DNA of 64,000 nucleotides from Larix kaempferi (lineage: Eukaryota > Streptophyta > Pinopsida > Pinales > Pinaceae), in contig BSBM01000870.1 of assembly GCA_027924585.1 (NCBI GenBank), positions 682,001 to 746,000 on the forward strand, given 5' to 3'. Each line of letters starts with the position of its first letter. Position 1 is the stretch's first letter. A model generated the notes under the pieces. It did no database searches. It was given only the letters and a program-made list of their open reading frames with translations, and was not told the origin of the DNA. Both the position numbers and the translations under genes were made by a program. Of the stretch, positions 20,859-32,140 are shown in pieces.

Positions 20859-21358
20859 TGTTAATTTTAGCCTAATTTCACAAGCAAGATCATTGAAATA
20901 AACACAATCACAAGATAGACAAAGATTTACCCCGGGAAACCCTCATGGGGTAGAAATCCCAGTAAAGCTTTCCTAAATATAGATAATCAACCAATACAAA
21001 GTTGTAGTCCAAGAATAGAGCTCCTTCTCCTCCTATGCAGACCTCTCTCTCTCCTATGCGCCAATCACAAGTGAGTGAATGAATGAGATAAGTGAGGAAC
21101 ATACCTCCTCTACTTATACTCATCTCCCCATTGACTTTTTACCCTAATGGTGTCCACCTCTCCCAAGAGAGTCTAATAACCCCCAAATAGTAAACTCAAG
21201 GCCGACCTCACATGGGAGATCTAATAACCCTAGTTACCACACTCTCTCAGAGGAATAAACATCTCTGGATATATAATAGGGTCACCACGGAGGAATGTAC
21301 CATCTCTGGAATAATAAAATACAAATATAATATTCTTTGAAGTTACAATATTTCAACA
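20859..21358 (-). repeat. 5' LTR of C
   Basis: 500 bp, closely matching 14327-14823. The TATA-like box is at 21110-21118. Confidence 0.92.
21110..21118 (-). promoter_or_regulatory. TATA-like box of C 5' LTR
   Basis: TATAAGTAG on the minus strand, likely core promoter of the element. Confidence 0.5.
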
Positions 21359-23278
21359 AAATTTCCTTCTACAATGAAGAAATGTCATATGGTCAACCCT
21401 AATAAATTAAGGTCCCTTCTTACACAATATAACATCCTTTTCCATATAAAGATCATATTTCTTTAAAATCCATGGGACATCACCTTCTTTAAAAGACCAA
21501 GAGGTATCATCCTCTCCTCTTCTTTGTTTTCTTGGATAATGTCTCTTTTTTGTATTTGAAGAAATAAGATCTCTCCTAATATCCAATGCGTCTTTTTTTA
21601 ATGATTTATGACTCCGTAGAGAAGATGAAACATTTCTAAATATATGCACAGGATCTGGTAAGTGGGAAATATTAAGATGCTTCCACTATGGAAGATCATA
21701 AAATAAAGGCTTCCTTTTCATCCCAATGGGAATTTTCTCAACATTGTTGTCAAAAATTTCAAGATCATTGAACATAGGTTCCCCATTTGAATCGAATAAT
21801 TCTACAAATTCCTTCTCCTTCTCTATGTTATATGCCCTAATCCAATATGTCAGAGTGATTATTTTAGGTCTTTAGGTTCTCTTTGGTTTAACATTGAAAG
21901 AAGATGCAACTCTTCTATAAGGGTGGTCTTCTAGGAGGAATACCCTAGAGAAGTCATACATTATTTTTCATAGGTTGTTGGACCTCCCAACCTTTATAGA
22001 AAGTACACAACATTTAAATCCATGATACCCTTTTATTACAATACATTCAATGCTATCGTATATAGAGCATGTTAGCGTTAAAAAAGACAGTTGCACCAAA
22101 TTAAATATCATCCAAATAATGTTACATATATAAACAAGTCAATGAACATGCTTACCAGAGAAAACTCCTAGTCATGGATAATCATGCGTGGTGTACACAC
22201 ATATTCCATACAATGGAAAATACCTCTCAATTGGTAGGGGTATTGATACATCATATACATGTATCCCTTCCCATAATTGCTTAAATTCATCAATCAATGG
22301 TTTCAATTAGACATACATTCTCTTCACTTGTATTCTACTCAAGACTATAAGAGCCAACATAAGATCTTCATTCTTCATGGAAAACCATGGGGGGTATATT
22401 GCTATTGATCACTACCACTAGACAAACAAAATAGTTTTTTTTTTGGAGGGAATGCGGGTTAACTCCATCCATGTCTATGCTAAATTTAAGGCTCCAAAAT
22501 TCATCCTTGAATTTATTAGTCCATGTATCCTCTATATGCTTCATGGCTATTGAATATATTGAGATTCACATAAATCCTAACTTAATTCTATGTGGGGCAT
22601 GCCACCCCTGCAACACAGCTAATTGTTTGCAACAAAAGATCCTTTGAACCCTTGGAATTATAGGCATGTTCCTCAATGTATTATGAGGAGGACCATGTCC
22701 CTTACTCATGTTTTTTTAATTTTTGGTACTTCTCATGCCCACATTATGGACATATCTCTTTGTCTTCATGTTCATCTCTATATAGTATACAATCATTCAG
22801 ACATGCATGGTATGCTATGTATTCGACACCCAAGTTTATCAGCATTTTATTTTCCTCTACAGAATTGTCGAGCAAGACATTATCACTTGTAAGTAACTTA
22901 TCTTTAAGTAACCTAGAATTAGTGGGAAGGATAAATGTACACTATCATCAAGCATGTATAAAATCAATGATTGTCATTTTTCTTTCTGTGACAACAATCC
23001 TTAAAAAATTAGGGGATTTAATAGTTAGTTACCTCAAAAGTGTTGACAAAAACACATCTAGAATACCATACATTACTTTCAAATTGTATAACAACATTTT
23101 TGTCCCTACTTGGGTAGACCTTGATCCATGTCCAAAGAGAGGGGTGGTGGAAGCAAATTTTAGGCTTTCAAAGAAAGTATCAATGATATCAACATCATAC
23201 CTTAGTTCATTTTTTTCGAATGCATGTAAAAAAATTCCCTCCATGGCATGGTATCCCATAAGAAATCATCCATACTAA
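21359..23278 (-). pseudogene. CACTA/En-Spm tnp2-type transposase, N-terminal and central part
   Basis: Degenerate minus-strand coding sequence in several frames follows the order of Transposase_21 (tnp2) proteins: TTPLFGHGSRSTQ with LLYNLKVMYGI (23029-23259), IPRVQRIFCCKQLAVLQGWHA (about 22620-22680), DMDGVNP (about 22450), CLIETID then LIDEFKQLWEGIHVYDV (about 22240-22320), PIGMKRKPLFYDLP (about 21700) and HLPDPVHIFRNVSSSL in front of the 80-codon frame 21407-21649. It would cut and paste a CACTA transposon. Stops and frameshifts are frequent. It is cut at 21359 by element C and continues at 14326 and then 7060. No CACTA terminal repeats were found. Confidence 0.75.
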
Positions 23279-23319
23279 CCTCTATATCATTTCTTTCATC
23301 CCCAGCATGTGAAGATCTA

Positions 23320-24267
23320 GTGTTACTATAGAGTTTTTGAGTTGGTGTCTCAAGACGTAGTGGGAATTTGTACGGTGTGATTTCTCACCCATGTGTTTCG
23401 AAAGCACCCACCAAGTTGTTGTGAAATCCTTAGTAGTAGATTCAATAAGGAAAAAATAAAACAACTAAAACTAAACAGTAAACAAAAGATCATCATTCTT
23501 CAAATTCCAATACATATAGAGATCATCGAGACAACATGTAGAGAATCAAAGAATGGATTTCCATTGTCATGATGAATAATAGTACATAAATATGTAAATT
23601 GGTACAATGAAGAGGAAATGAAGCCTCCACAACTATCCAAGGGAATATTCGTGCATCTCCTTTGTGGCCTCTCAATCTCTAGAAACTATCACAAAGTAGT
23701 CAATGTTGAAGTAGAAAGTAGGTAACGATCTCCTTCTAGTTCACGGAGAATTTCAACAGAGTAACGACACGAGTATGATATGGAAATAATGTGTGGAATG
23801 GTGACACTGAGCGATTTTTTTATAGGCTCAAGAGTGTTCAAGAGAAGGATCTAGATTCAATGTGAAAATTCTCCATTTCCTTTACTGCATAGTGGGAAAA
23901 TCAAGGTTTTAGAACCTACAATCATAACTAATTTTGGACCACATCAATGTATGTGTCCACTTTTGGACCCTTCTTCAATATCGAAGTGGGAAATAACAAA
24001 TGTCATCTCTAAAATCAATCTTTGGGACTAGGTCGTGAATTTTGGGGGAAATCCTACGACTTAGCTCGCAAATTTCAAGGGAAAACGTGTGGCCATATTC
24101 AAACTGGTCAATTTTGGTGTTTAACTTTTGATTTTTGGGAATTTCATTACTTCCTCAAGTCATATTGATGGAATGAGATGGAAAATGTTGCTTATAATGC
24201 TAATTGATGATGTATAAATGTGATGAATCCGATGAAATGGAAGGTCAACAAATTTTATCTATTAATA
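23320..24267 (-). repeat. Probable 3' LTR of B2
   Basis: The right end (TATTAATAG on the minus strand) aligns with TGTTAACA of B1. A TATA-like CTATAAAAAA lies at 23815-23824 on the minus strand. There is no partner LTR in the window, so the left boundary is approximate. Confidence 0.45.
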
Positions 24268-24277
24268 GATTGCCCCC
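24268..24277 (-). promoter_or_regulatory. Polypurine tract of B2
   Basis: GGGGGCAATC on the minus strand, counterpart of the B1 tract at 1792-1801, followed inward by the same CCTCACACATCAG-like sequence. Confidence 0.6.
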
Positions 24278-26207
24278 TGATGTGTGAGGTTAGGATCTTA
24301 TCATATGGCCGAAATACATCATAGGAATTTCTTACATATAGAATATGAGGGGTGATGGTTGTATAAAATACCGGAATCACACTAGAGAGGAATTCCCCTC
24401 ATGAGGGACTATAGAGGACCATACCTACACACAAAGTACTCAAATTGGATGAATTGTAAATAATATAATATACATGGACAAGGAAGTCATACCCATGCTC
24501 GTATCAATGTCTCCATATAGACAAGGATCTGCACCAAAAGGGGCATGATCAATACATGAATAACTATTGGATAAAATACATCATGAGGGTCAAAGAGGGA
24601 GCCAATCTGGATACCTAATGATTGTCAATGAGGGACCCATATTGAATACACAATGGATACATAATCATGGTCCAACAATGTTAGAGTGAAAGAACACATG
24701 TCAAAACAATGACATTCCAATGGAATGCATAATGACAGTAACTGATGCCCTGCTTAAACTGAAGGGCCCCAAGACTGGAAGGAGTATATTACAAATTAAC
24801 ACCTTAGAGGTGACTCGGATATATAAAATACTAAATAAAATAGGTCAAGGGAATAGAAACTAGAATTGGATACCATGGGAAGCATATGCTTGGATTGCTT
24901 CCAGACATTATCGCCAACACAACTCAGATACCACCAGAAGCATATGAAGGGAGGGCTTCTGAAGTGACTCACAAAATGGCTAGAGTCTAGCATATATCGT
25001 GTTTGAATCAAACTAGATAAGGGAACCATCAACCTATATGATTCTAAATGGTGTGATGATGAGCTGAAGTCGAGCACGTGAGAAACAACCAATCTAAAGG
25101 GAACTGAAGTTTCCCGTTAGTCGGTCCAAGGGAACCCATCAATCATAGTTATGGGTCCAAGGTACAGGGTGCCTCTACATCTATCCTCTAGAATAGATGT
25201 TTTGATGTCGATAGAGGGAGACCCGTTACCCATAATAAAATGAGGTTCCCTTGAAGGAGGCATGGGGGATACAACCAAAGAATGGATAGAGATATCTAAG
25301 GGACTGATACACCAAAGGGGGATATGCGGGTAACTTAGTAGGGGACTCAAAATTTATTTATTTAGAGCATGAAGGCATGGCTAAGATAGTAGCATATGTG
25401 AAGTTCACGATGATAATAGGGGAGAGACACAATGGGGGTGTCGAGGAAAAAATGCAATGGTAGGACTCATGGAGGGGAAAGGGGGGGTACTGATATCGAC
25501 TCTAGAGGAGAATGGAGTCAATATGACTCCATGTGTCATGTCACCAATTTTTTCTATGGTCCATGGGGGTGATTTTGGCCTAAGTCACCTAAGCATTAAT
25601 TAATTATTTAATGGGTGAATGTGGTAATTATCTTATGGAATATGCCTAAGGGTATATTTGGGTGATTAAATGGATAAGGTAGGCCCCCCTGAAGAGATTA
25701 ATCCCCAAAATAAGTATCTAAGGTGAATTATTAATTAATTGGGGAATTTTGAGCCAGGCCTATAGTTAAATAATTATTTAATTATTTTAATGTTGGAGTG
25801 TTGGATTATTTAGTTTTCAATTAATATTTGTAATCGAAGTTTCCAATATGTGTGCAAGTGGGCCAAGAGGGCACCCCCCTTGAGGATAATGTTGCTAAAT
25901 TTGAACAGGAGGCCAAAAAATAGAAATATGGCTAAAGCAACTTGTGGATTTAGAAAAAGAACAAAAGAAGGAAATATGTAAGAGTTGCTAAAATCAAGAA
26001 AATGGAAACAATAAGAAAAAGCAAAGAGGGCGCTTTTGCTAAAAAGAATAAAGGGAATGTCAGAGAAAAGCAGGAAACAAAGGGATGGTAGTTCCAAAAT
26101 GAAGGAAAGACATCAAGCAAAAGAAAAGGAAGGTTACCCACTCATAGGTGACCTATTCTCACAGGTCACCAAGCCAAGTAACTTTCTCAAAAGGTCAACA
26201 TGAATTC

Positions 26208-26215
26208 TATAAAAT
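26208..26215 (+). promoter_or_regulatory. TATA box of G 5' LTR
   Basis: TATAAAAT, matching TATAAAAG at 31685-31692 in the 3' LTR. Confidence 0.45.
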
Positions 26216-27203
26216 AATGTTTCCAACTCCCATTCACAACTTTTGGTCATTTGAGAATTTTGCTTGAGAGCTTTGAGCTTCTCTAGTGTTGAGAGATGTG
26301 CCTCAACAACCTTGGGAGATGTTCCCCAAGTTCTTGATAGGTTTCTAGTATAATTCCAGAGGTTCATGTTGCCACTGATCAGAGGTTCATCATCCACACT
26401 TGAATACTATTCAACCATCAGAATAGTTTCCATCACTCAGAAGTGCTTGAGGTGAAGACAAATGGTAGATCCAGTGGGGAGAAATCTCCCATTCTTGAAG
26501 GAGGAGCCCAGTCATTCACAAAAAGGAATTTCATACCCCATGTGCTATTTTTTTCACCTATAGCAGCTCATCACTCATATATATCATAGATCATACCCTT
26601 TTTCCTTCCTCAATCCCTTTCTCCTTCCTTGTGCGGGAAAAATAGCTCTTGGAGGCCTCCTAATGCACTGTGGGTGAAACTAACTGTAATACTTATTCCA
26701 TAACTCTGATTTATACTTACAAAGAATATTAATATGATATAAAAGGTTAATATATTTTTATTTGCTGATATTTTAATTTATTGGTGTCTTTGGAACTTCT
26801 AGAGATCAATACTAGCTATTCTAGCTTTGTGGGAATTGTAGTTAATGGAGGAGACATAATATTTGAGAGAGATTTATGTAAACCTATGATTATACCTTCC
26901 ATGTTAAATTAAGTTATAAAATAACCATTAAATTTTGAAAAATAGAGTATGACATTTGTTTAATGAGTTATTACCCTTCAGATCTCAAGACTAGCTCATT
27001 GAGCCTCATTTATTGACTAGTTTTAGCAAATCTTCTTGTATGTTGCATCCTTGAATTGTTTTTCTGATATAATGATATTATGTGGTCATAATAACACTAA
27101 TAAATACCCCTATTCCCTTTTCCTAATTTTTTGGGTGCATTACAGCTTGTTTGGAAAAGCCTGGAAATATCCTACCTGTGCAATCCCCAATAGCGCCCTT
27201 GAC

Positions 27204-27491
27204 CAGGGTAATTTTTAGGGGCGAAATTTCGCCAATTGGCTATTTTTCGGGCTTTTTTTCAAAAAAACAAATCGCTATTTGGTCATTTTTAGTCTCTAAT
27301 ATCGCCTATATATACATAAAATATGTTTTTTTATCATAATTTTCGCCAAAATTTACAAATTTCAGTACTAAATTGTATGTTTCATATTTGATATTCGCCT
27401 ACCTATCTATATATATGTTTTTTTCAATCCAAAATAATCGCCTAGAATACTATACTTAAGTATAATATTAGAATCCTTAAAAATTACCCTG
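27204..27491. mobile_element. hAT-type MITE inside the 5' LTR of G
   Basis: 288 bp with perfect 14-bp terminal inverted repeats CAGGGTAATTTTTA and an exact 8-bp target duplication CCCTTGAC (27196-27203 and 27492-27499). An 8-bp duplication with CAGGG termini is typical of hAT transposons. There is no coding capacity. A short motif, TCGCC(T/A)A or similar, recurs about five times inside (near 27228, 27303, 27343, 27388 and 27439) and may be transposase-binding subterminal repeats. Confidence 0.88.
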
Positions 27492-27928
27492 CCCTTGACT
27501 AGTTTTCCTCCAAATTTATATGTAGCATACAAAACTAATATGAAACCTGAATCCATATGTTTTATTGATTATACTAACTTATATGAACCTTACTTCCATC
27601 CAGAACCAACTGCCAGTCTAGTATGCATATGTTGGAATCCCAGGAAGCCTCGAAGTAGGCAACACATTGTCTATTGTTGAAAAGTGAAAGGATCCAGTAC
27701 CTTGTGCATAGGACTTAGTGAATATCCTTGAATTATATTTAAGATTCACATTTCCCATATAAAATATAGAATCAAAAGTCATCCCTACCATCCTTGATTA
27801 GTGAACCAGTACTCCTCACTTACACCCTGCTCACCATAAGAAATTGTTTAAAAATTGCAAGTAAAAATTCTGAACAATTTGGAATTTGGAGTTAGTATTC
27901 TAGCCAATTATTGGCTAGGACATTACAG

Positions 27929-27940
27929 TGGTATCAGATC
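27929..27940 (+). promoter_or_regulatory. Primer binding site of G
   Basis: TGGTATCAGATC, one base after the LTR end, a one-base variant of the initiator methionine tRNA site. Confidence 0.75.
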
Positions 27941-27999
27941 TCTTTCCTCTACTCCTTTGGAAAGAATACCCTTAAGTTTTTGGAATTGTAGCCACGTCC

Positions 28000-30235
28000 A
28001 TGAGCGGTGAAGAAGATTCTTACTTTGATGATTATTTTTATGAGGAGTATGATGAGAAATATGAAGAGTACTACAGACAGTATCAGGAAGAAAATTTCCA
28101 AGAAGTACCTCCCACAAGCACCTCCCATAAGATCATGATTGGCAGAAGAGACTATGGTTATTCTAATATCTGTATTCAGGGAAAGGTTGCATGTTCCACA
28201 GTCAAAGATTGACTTTCCGAGGAAGAGAGAATGAAGAAATTTGAAGCTTCATTGGATTCAGTGGTTTCACACTTCTTGATAATTATGGGATCCTCTTCAA
28301 GAAGATCCTCCAAGAATATTGACCCTAAAACAACCAAGGAGGAAGCCTCATCATTTTGGTAGAATCAAGACCCAAGAACCAATCATGAGGTTGTTGACAG
28401 AATGGAAGAAGGATCCACAGTGGGGGATCAACCTTCAAAAGAGCATGAAGAATGCATAAGTCAGCATGATTGTGGCAGCCATGAAGTTGAATAATCCACA
28501 ATCCACCTGGAGGAGGATGATAGAGAATAATAAGAATCCAAGGACCAAGCCAAAGGTGCCAAAGTTAGGAATAGTGTGGAAAGAGATTCCACTTCAAGAC
28601 ATTCGTATTTCTTTGTTGGTGATTTGGTTAAGGGTGGTAAGATATCTTTTGGATCAGATCCAAAAGAAGGACATAAATCAGAATCATAGTCACCACTTGA
28701 AATCCACAGTGAAGCAGAAGACAAGATCATATCAGTTGGGTGTGATCCAATGAAGTTGCAGAAGGAGCATGCTGTCATAAACACACTACCTGATGAGGAG
28801 AATTGAGCACAAAGTTATGATTCAAAATCTGATTTTGGTAGGATTTGTTGCATCCCCAAATGGCATCCACTTCCAGTGAGAATATTGGATTATTTGGGCC
28901 CTTAGGTGTTGGGGTTCATGACTTTGAGAAGGCTGAATTGCAAGAACAAGAAGAAGAAGTTCATCTGCAAGAACTTCTTTCCTTAACTGGACCATTAAAA
29001 ATGAACACATTGGGGATCAAGGAGAACATACACATGGGAATTTCGTAAGTTCTGATTTTTATATGCCTATGTGTCAGTATGCTGGGGAAGCCACTTCAGA
29101 GGAGAAGATGGGCTTGGTTGAACCCCTAGGGGTTGAGACTCCTGAATTGGGGAGGGTTGAAAATTGGAGAGAAAGCCTTACTGGTGCACCAAAGATGAAT
29201 GAGCACCCCATTTACAGCCAAAGATCTGATATTCATGATCTGAAATATGAATATATTGCATCCCCAAAATATGGATCAGCTTTCATAACTTCAACATAAT
29301 CAACTGAAGTTGATCCTAGGAAGCTAGAAGAAGAGAAGGTCCATATGCCAAAACTTCATTTCCTTGAAGGGGCACTGAAGATGAATGAAATATCCAAGAA
29401 TCCCTTAAAACACTTAATGAAACCCATGCTTTAATGAATAGCCTCTGTTGGAATTTGGGGGAGCATTCTTCCATGAGAGACATGGAAGAGTTTCAGAAAG
29501 CCATGACAAGCATTAAGAGAAATTTTCTAAATCCGCTTTCTGATAGAGACAATTTGTTGGAGCTTGTATATGTTTCATGGTGTGTCGTTGAAGGATGATG
29601 AAGAGATACGCAAGCTAAATTATGAATTGATGACCACCCAATATTATTTGAGAAGCACTCAAAGTGCCCTCCAAGAATACAAGACATAGATAGCGCAACT
29701 TCATGAAAAGTTGCAAAGATACCCCCTACCCTCCTACACACCATTCAATCAACCTCATTGGGATGAAATCATTCATAATCATATGGAAGAACCTCATGAG
29801 ATGTTGGATCATGAGGATCATTTATCTTTACATGTGCTTGAGGAATGTGCAGAATAGTTTGATGAAAACCAAGCACCTGATCTTTCTCTGAGGGAACTTG
29901 ATATATTCCCTAAAGACAGTCACTCTCCCATAGGAGATTGGGATGAGATCACCCCATTTGGACCAGCCAATAATGAAGAATATGCAGCCATAATTATGGT
30001 TACTGAAGTTTGCAGACATACAAAGAAGGTTCACAGTTCATTCCCACATGTCCTAGTTTCAACAATAACAATGGGGAATGAATAGTGGGTGAGGAAGTTT
30101 TTCTGGTTGATGCCACATGTACAACAAGAGGATCATGATCTATCCCTATGGGAGATAGATCCTATTGCCGAATATATGGCTGATTATATCTCATGTTAAT
30201 CAACAAGCAATATTTATGATTCATCCATTGAATGG
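28000..30235 (+). pseudogene. Unrecognised degenerate coding region of G, with internal repeats
   Basis: Starts near ATG 28000 with an acidic, Tyr-rich segment (EEYDEKYEEYYRQYQEENF) and continues as coding-like sequence through several frames. A module recurs about three times with the endings SLTGPLKMN (about 28985), SLTGAPKMNE (about 29170) and LEGALKMNE (about 29365). The first two follow a GPLGV or EPLGV motif. Later it reads HWDEIIHNHMEEP and DWDEITPFGPANNEEY. I recognise no domain. It replaces gag-pol in this element, so it may be a captured or element-specific gene. Stops and frameshifts show it is decayed. Confidence 0.45.
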
Positions 30236-30763
30236 ATGGATAGAGGCATCACTGAAAGGGAAAATATGGAAGGTAAAAAAAATTTGTCTTTCCGTAAGAA
30301 AATTGTTTTTAATATTGTTGATTTTTCTATGATTTACAAGCAGCAGAAAAGGCATAATTTGCAGCCATTAGATACTTCCAGTACACATTCACACAAGTCT
30401 CAAGTGTACAAGTGCATATTAGAATTTTTCATGAGCGTTGGAATCGAAGAGATTCCAACTTGGTATTGGGATCATGACATCTTTCAAAATGACACATTTT
30501 TTGGAAGAAAGTTGCACAATCCATGGGATCCTAGAATTAATTGGGTTGAAATTTTGTTCCTGATGTCATTTGGGCTTGGGAGAAAACACCAGAGGCAGTG
30601 GGATCTAGGATGGAAATCCAACTTGCTTTTCATAAGATCTACATTTGTTGAAAGGAGGACTAGTTCCTTTCATTGGGAACTGCATGATGGACCTGAATCT
30701 TGGGGAAGACATGAGAAACTTATGATCACAGTTGAGCAGCAGTATCATGATGGACCTTCTTAG
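30236..30763 (+). CDS. Unrecognised Trp-rich open frame in G, 175 codons
   Basis: The longest open frame of the element interior, possibly the C-terminal part of the degenerate coding region before it, since the upstream frame reads into it. It has a basic start, then a Trp-rich middle (TWYWDHDIF, NPWDPRINWVEI) and RQWDLGWKSN, FHWELHDGPESW. I see no signal peptide, membrane segment or catalytic motif. The stop lies 235 bp before the polypurine tract. Function is unknown. Confidence 0.4.
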   Translation: MDRGITERENMEGKKNLSFRKKIVFNIVDFSMIYKQQKRHNLQPLDTSSTHSHKSQVYKCILEFFMSVGIEEIPTWYWDHDIFQNDTFFGRKLHNPWDPRINWVEILFLMSFGLGRKHQRQWDLGWKSNLLFIRSTFVERRTSSFHWELHDGPESWGRHEKLMITVEQQYHDGPS

Positions 30764-30997
30764 ATTCAGTTAGGGAGTTTTACAGATATATGGAATTGTG
30801 GAGAATACTTAAGAGAGCATATGTTTCAATTCCATTGAACTGATGGGACCCATGATTCTGATGATTTCTATTGTGGTGCCAAGAATGGGTGACTACTGTG
30901 GTCACCAACAGGAGGAGAGATAGAAAAGTCATAAGTATGCTTGGATAGAATTGCATTATTATTCCCTGGACTTAATTGCTTGAGGACAAGCAATATT

Positions 30998-31009
30998 GAG
31001 AGGGGAGGA
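30998..31009 (+). promoter_or_regulatory. Polypurine tract of G
   Basis: GAGAGGGGAGGA just before the 3' LTR, following TTGAGGACAAGCAATATT. Confidence 0.8.
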
Positions 31010-31010
31010 C

Positions 31011-32140
31011 TGTCATGTCCCCAATTTTTGCTATGGTCCATGGGGGTGATTTTTGCCTAAGTCATGCAGGCATTAATTAATTAATTAATGGGTGAATGTG
31101 GAAATTATCTTATGCAATATGCATAAGGGTGTATTTGGGTGATTAAATGGATAATATGGCCCCCCTGAAGATATTAATCCCAAAACTAATTATCTAAGGT
31201 GAATTATTAATTAATTAGGGAATTTTGAGCCAGGCCTATAGTTAAATAATTATTTAATTATTTTAATGTTGGAGTGTTGGATTATTTAATTTTTAATTAA
31301 TATTTGTAATTGGACTTTCCAATATTTTTGCAAGTGGACCAAGAGGGATCCCCCCTTGAGGATAATGTTTCTAAATTGGAACAGGAGGTCAGAAAATATA
31401 AATATGGCGAAAGCAACTTGTGGATTTAGAAAAAGAACAAAAGAAGGAAAGATGTAAGAGTTGCTAAAATCAAGAAAATGGAAACAATAAAAAAAATAAA
31501 AGAGGGCACTTTTGCTAAAAATAATAAAGGGAATGTCAGAGAAAAGCAGGAAACAAAGGGATGGAAGTTTCCAAAATGAAGGAAAGACATCAAGCAAAGG
31601 CAAAGGAAGGTTACCCACTCATAGGTGACCTATTCTCACAAGTCACCAATCCAAGTAACTTGCTCAACAGGTCAACATGAATTCTATAAAAGAATGTTTC
31701 CAACTCCCGTTCACAACTTTTGATCATTTGATGATTTTGCTTGAGAGCTCTGAGCTTCTCTAGTGTTGAGAGATGTGCCTCAACAACCTTGGGAGATGTA
31801 CCCCAATTTCTTGACAAGTTTCTAGTATAATTCCAGAGGTTCATGTTGTTGCTGATCAGAGGTTCATCATACACACTTGAAGACCATTCATCCATCATAA
31901 GTGCTCGAGGTGAAGACAATTGGTAGATCCAGTGGGGAGAAAGCTCCCATTCTCGAAGGAGGAGCCCAGTCATTCACAAAAAGGAAGTGCACACCCCATG
32001 TGCTCTATTTTTCACCTGTAGTAGATCATCAATTGGATATATCAGAGATAATACCCTTCTAGCCTTCCTCCAGCCCTTTATCCTTCCTTGTGGGGGAAAA
32101 ATAGCTCTTTGAGGACTCCTAATGCACTGTGGGTGCAACT
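31011..32140 (+). repeat. 3' LTR of G, truncated
   Basis: Matches 25534 to about 26682 of the 5' LTR. The remaining 1.2 kb is missing and unrelated gag sequence begins directly. TATA box at 31685-31692. Confidence 0.82.
31685..31692 (+). promoter_or_regulatory. TATA box of G 3' LTR
   Basis: TATAAAAG, counterpart of 26208-26215. Confidence 0.45.

Larger units (their letters stand above)
14327..21358 (-). mobile_element. Copia LTR retrotransposon 'C', nearly complete but inactivated
   Basis: LTRs at 14327-14823 and 20859-21358, primer site at 20847-20858, polypurine tract at 14824-14834. In minus-strand order it has gag, protease remnant, integrase, RT and RNase H, then tandem arrays before the polypurine tract. 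Flanks are AAATG on the left and AAATT on the right, a one-mismatch target duplication. Removing C with one copy of the duplication restores a continuous tnp2 frame in the host CACTA gene, which supports the boundaries. Stops, a frameshift and a lost protease Asp make it inactive. Confidence 0.93.
23320..25533 (-). mobile_element. 3' end of Gypsy element 'B2' (truncated)
   Basis: A polypurine tract GGGGGCAATC (minus strand, 24268-24277) precedes an LTR-like region to its left, and the 1.2 kb to its right matches the non-coding 3' domain of H (for instance the TTGTTTCTCACGTGCTCGAC block near 25070 against 48135). No coding domain is present. The right side is cut by element G at 25534, and the left LTR end is not clear. 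Confidence 0.6.
25534..27927 (+). repeat. 5' LTR of G
   Basis: About 2.39 kb, from TGTCATGTCACC to CATTACA, including a 288-bp MITE at 27204-27491. The TATA box is at 26208-26215. A minus-strand frame (26134-26397) recurs in the 3' LTR but has no other sign of being coding. Confidence 0.82.
25534..32140 (+). mobile_element. Long-LTR Gypsy-like element 'G' without recognisable pol
   Basis: The 5' LTR (25534-27927) ends before a TGGTATCAGATC primer site. The 3' LTR starts at 31011 after TTGCTTGAGGACAAGCAATA and a purine tract, a hallmark 3' junction of plant Gypsy elements. The first 1.1 kb of the two LTRs match closely. The 3' LTR stops matching at about 32140, where a gag-protease fragment begins. 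The 3.1-kb interior holds a degenerate coding region (28000-30763) that resembles no retroelement protein I know. I infer a non-autonomous element. No right-hand target duplication can be tested because the end is missing. Confidence 0.85.

Noticed and set aside
26134-26397. Minus-strand frame conserved in both LTRs of G (also 31611-31973)
   Set aside because: Sharing is explained by LTR identity at insertion. It is antisense to the promoter and shows no domain.
30998-31020. Possible second gene start after GAGAGGGGAGGA, read as a ribosome-binding-like site
   Set aside because: It is the polypurine tract before the 3' LTR. Eukaryotic genes do not use such sites.
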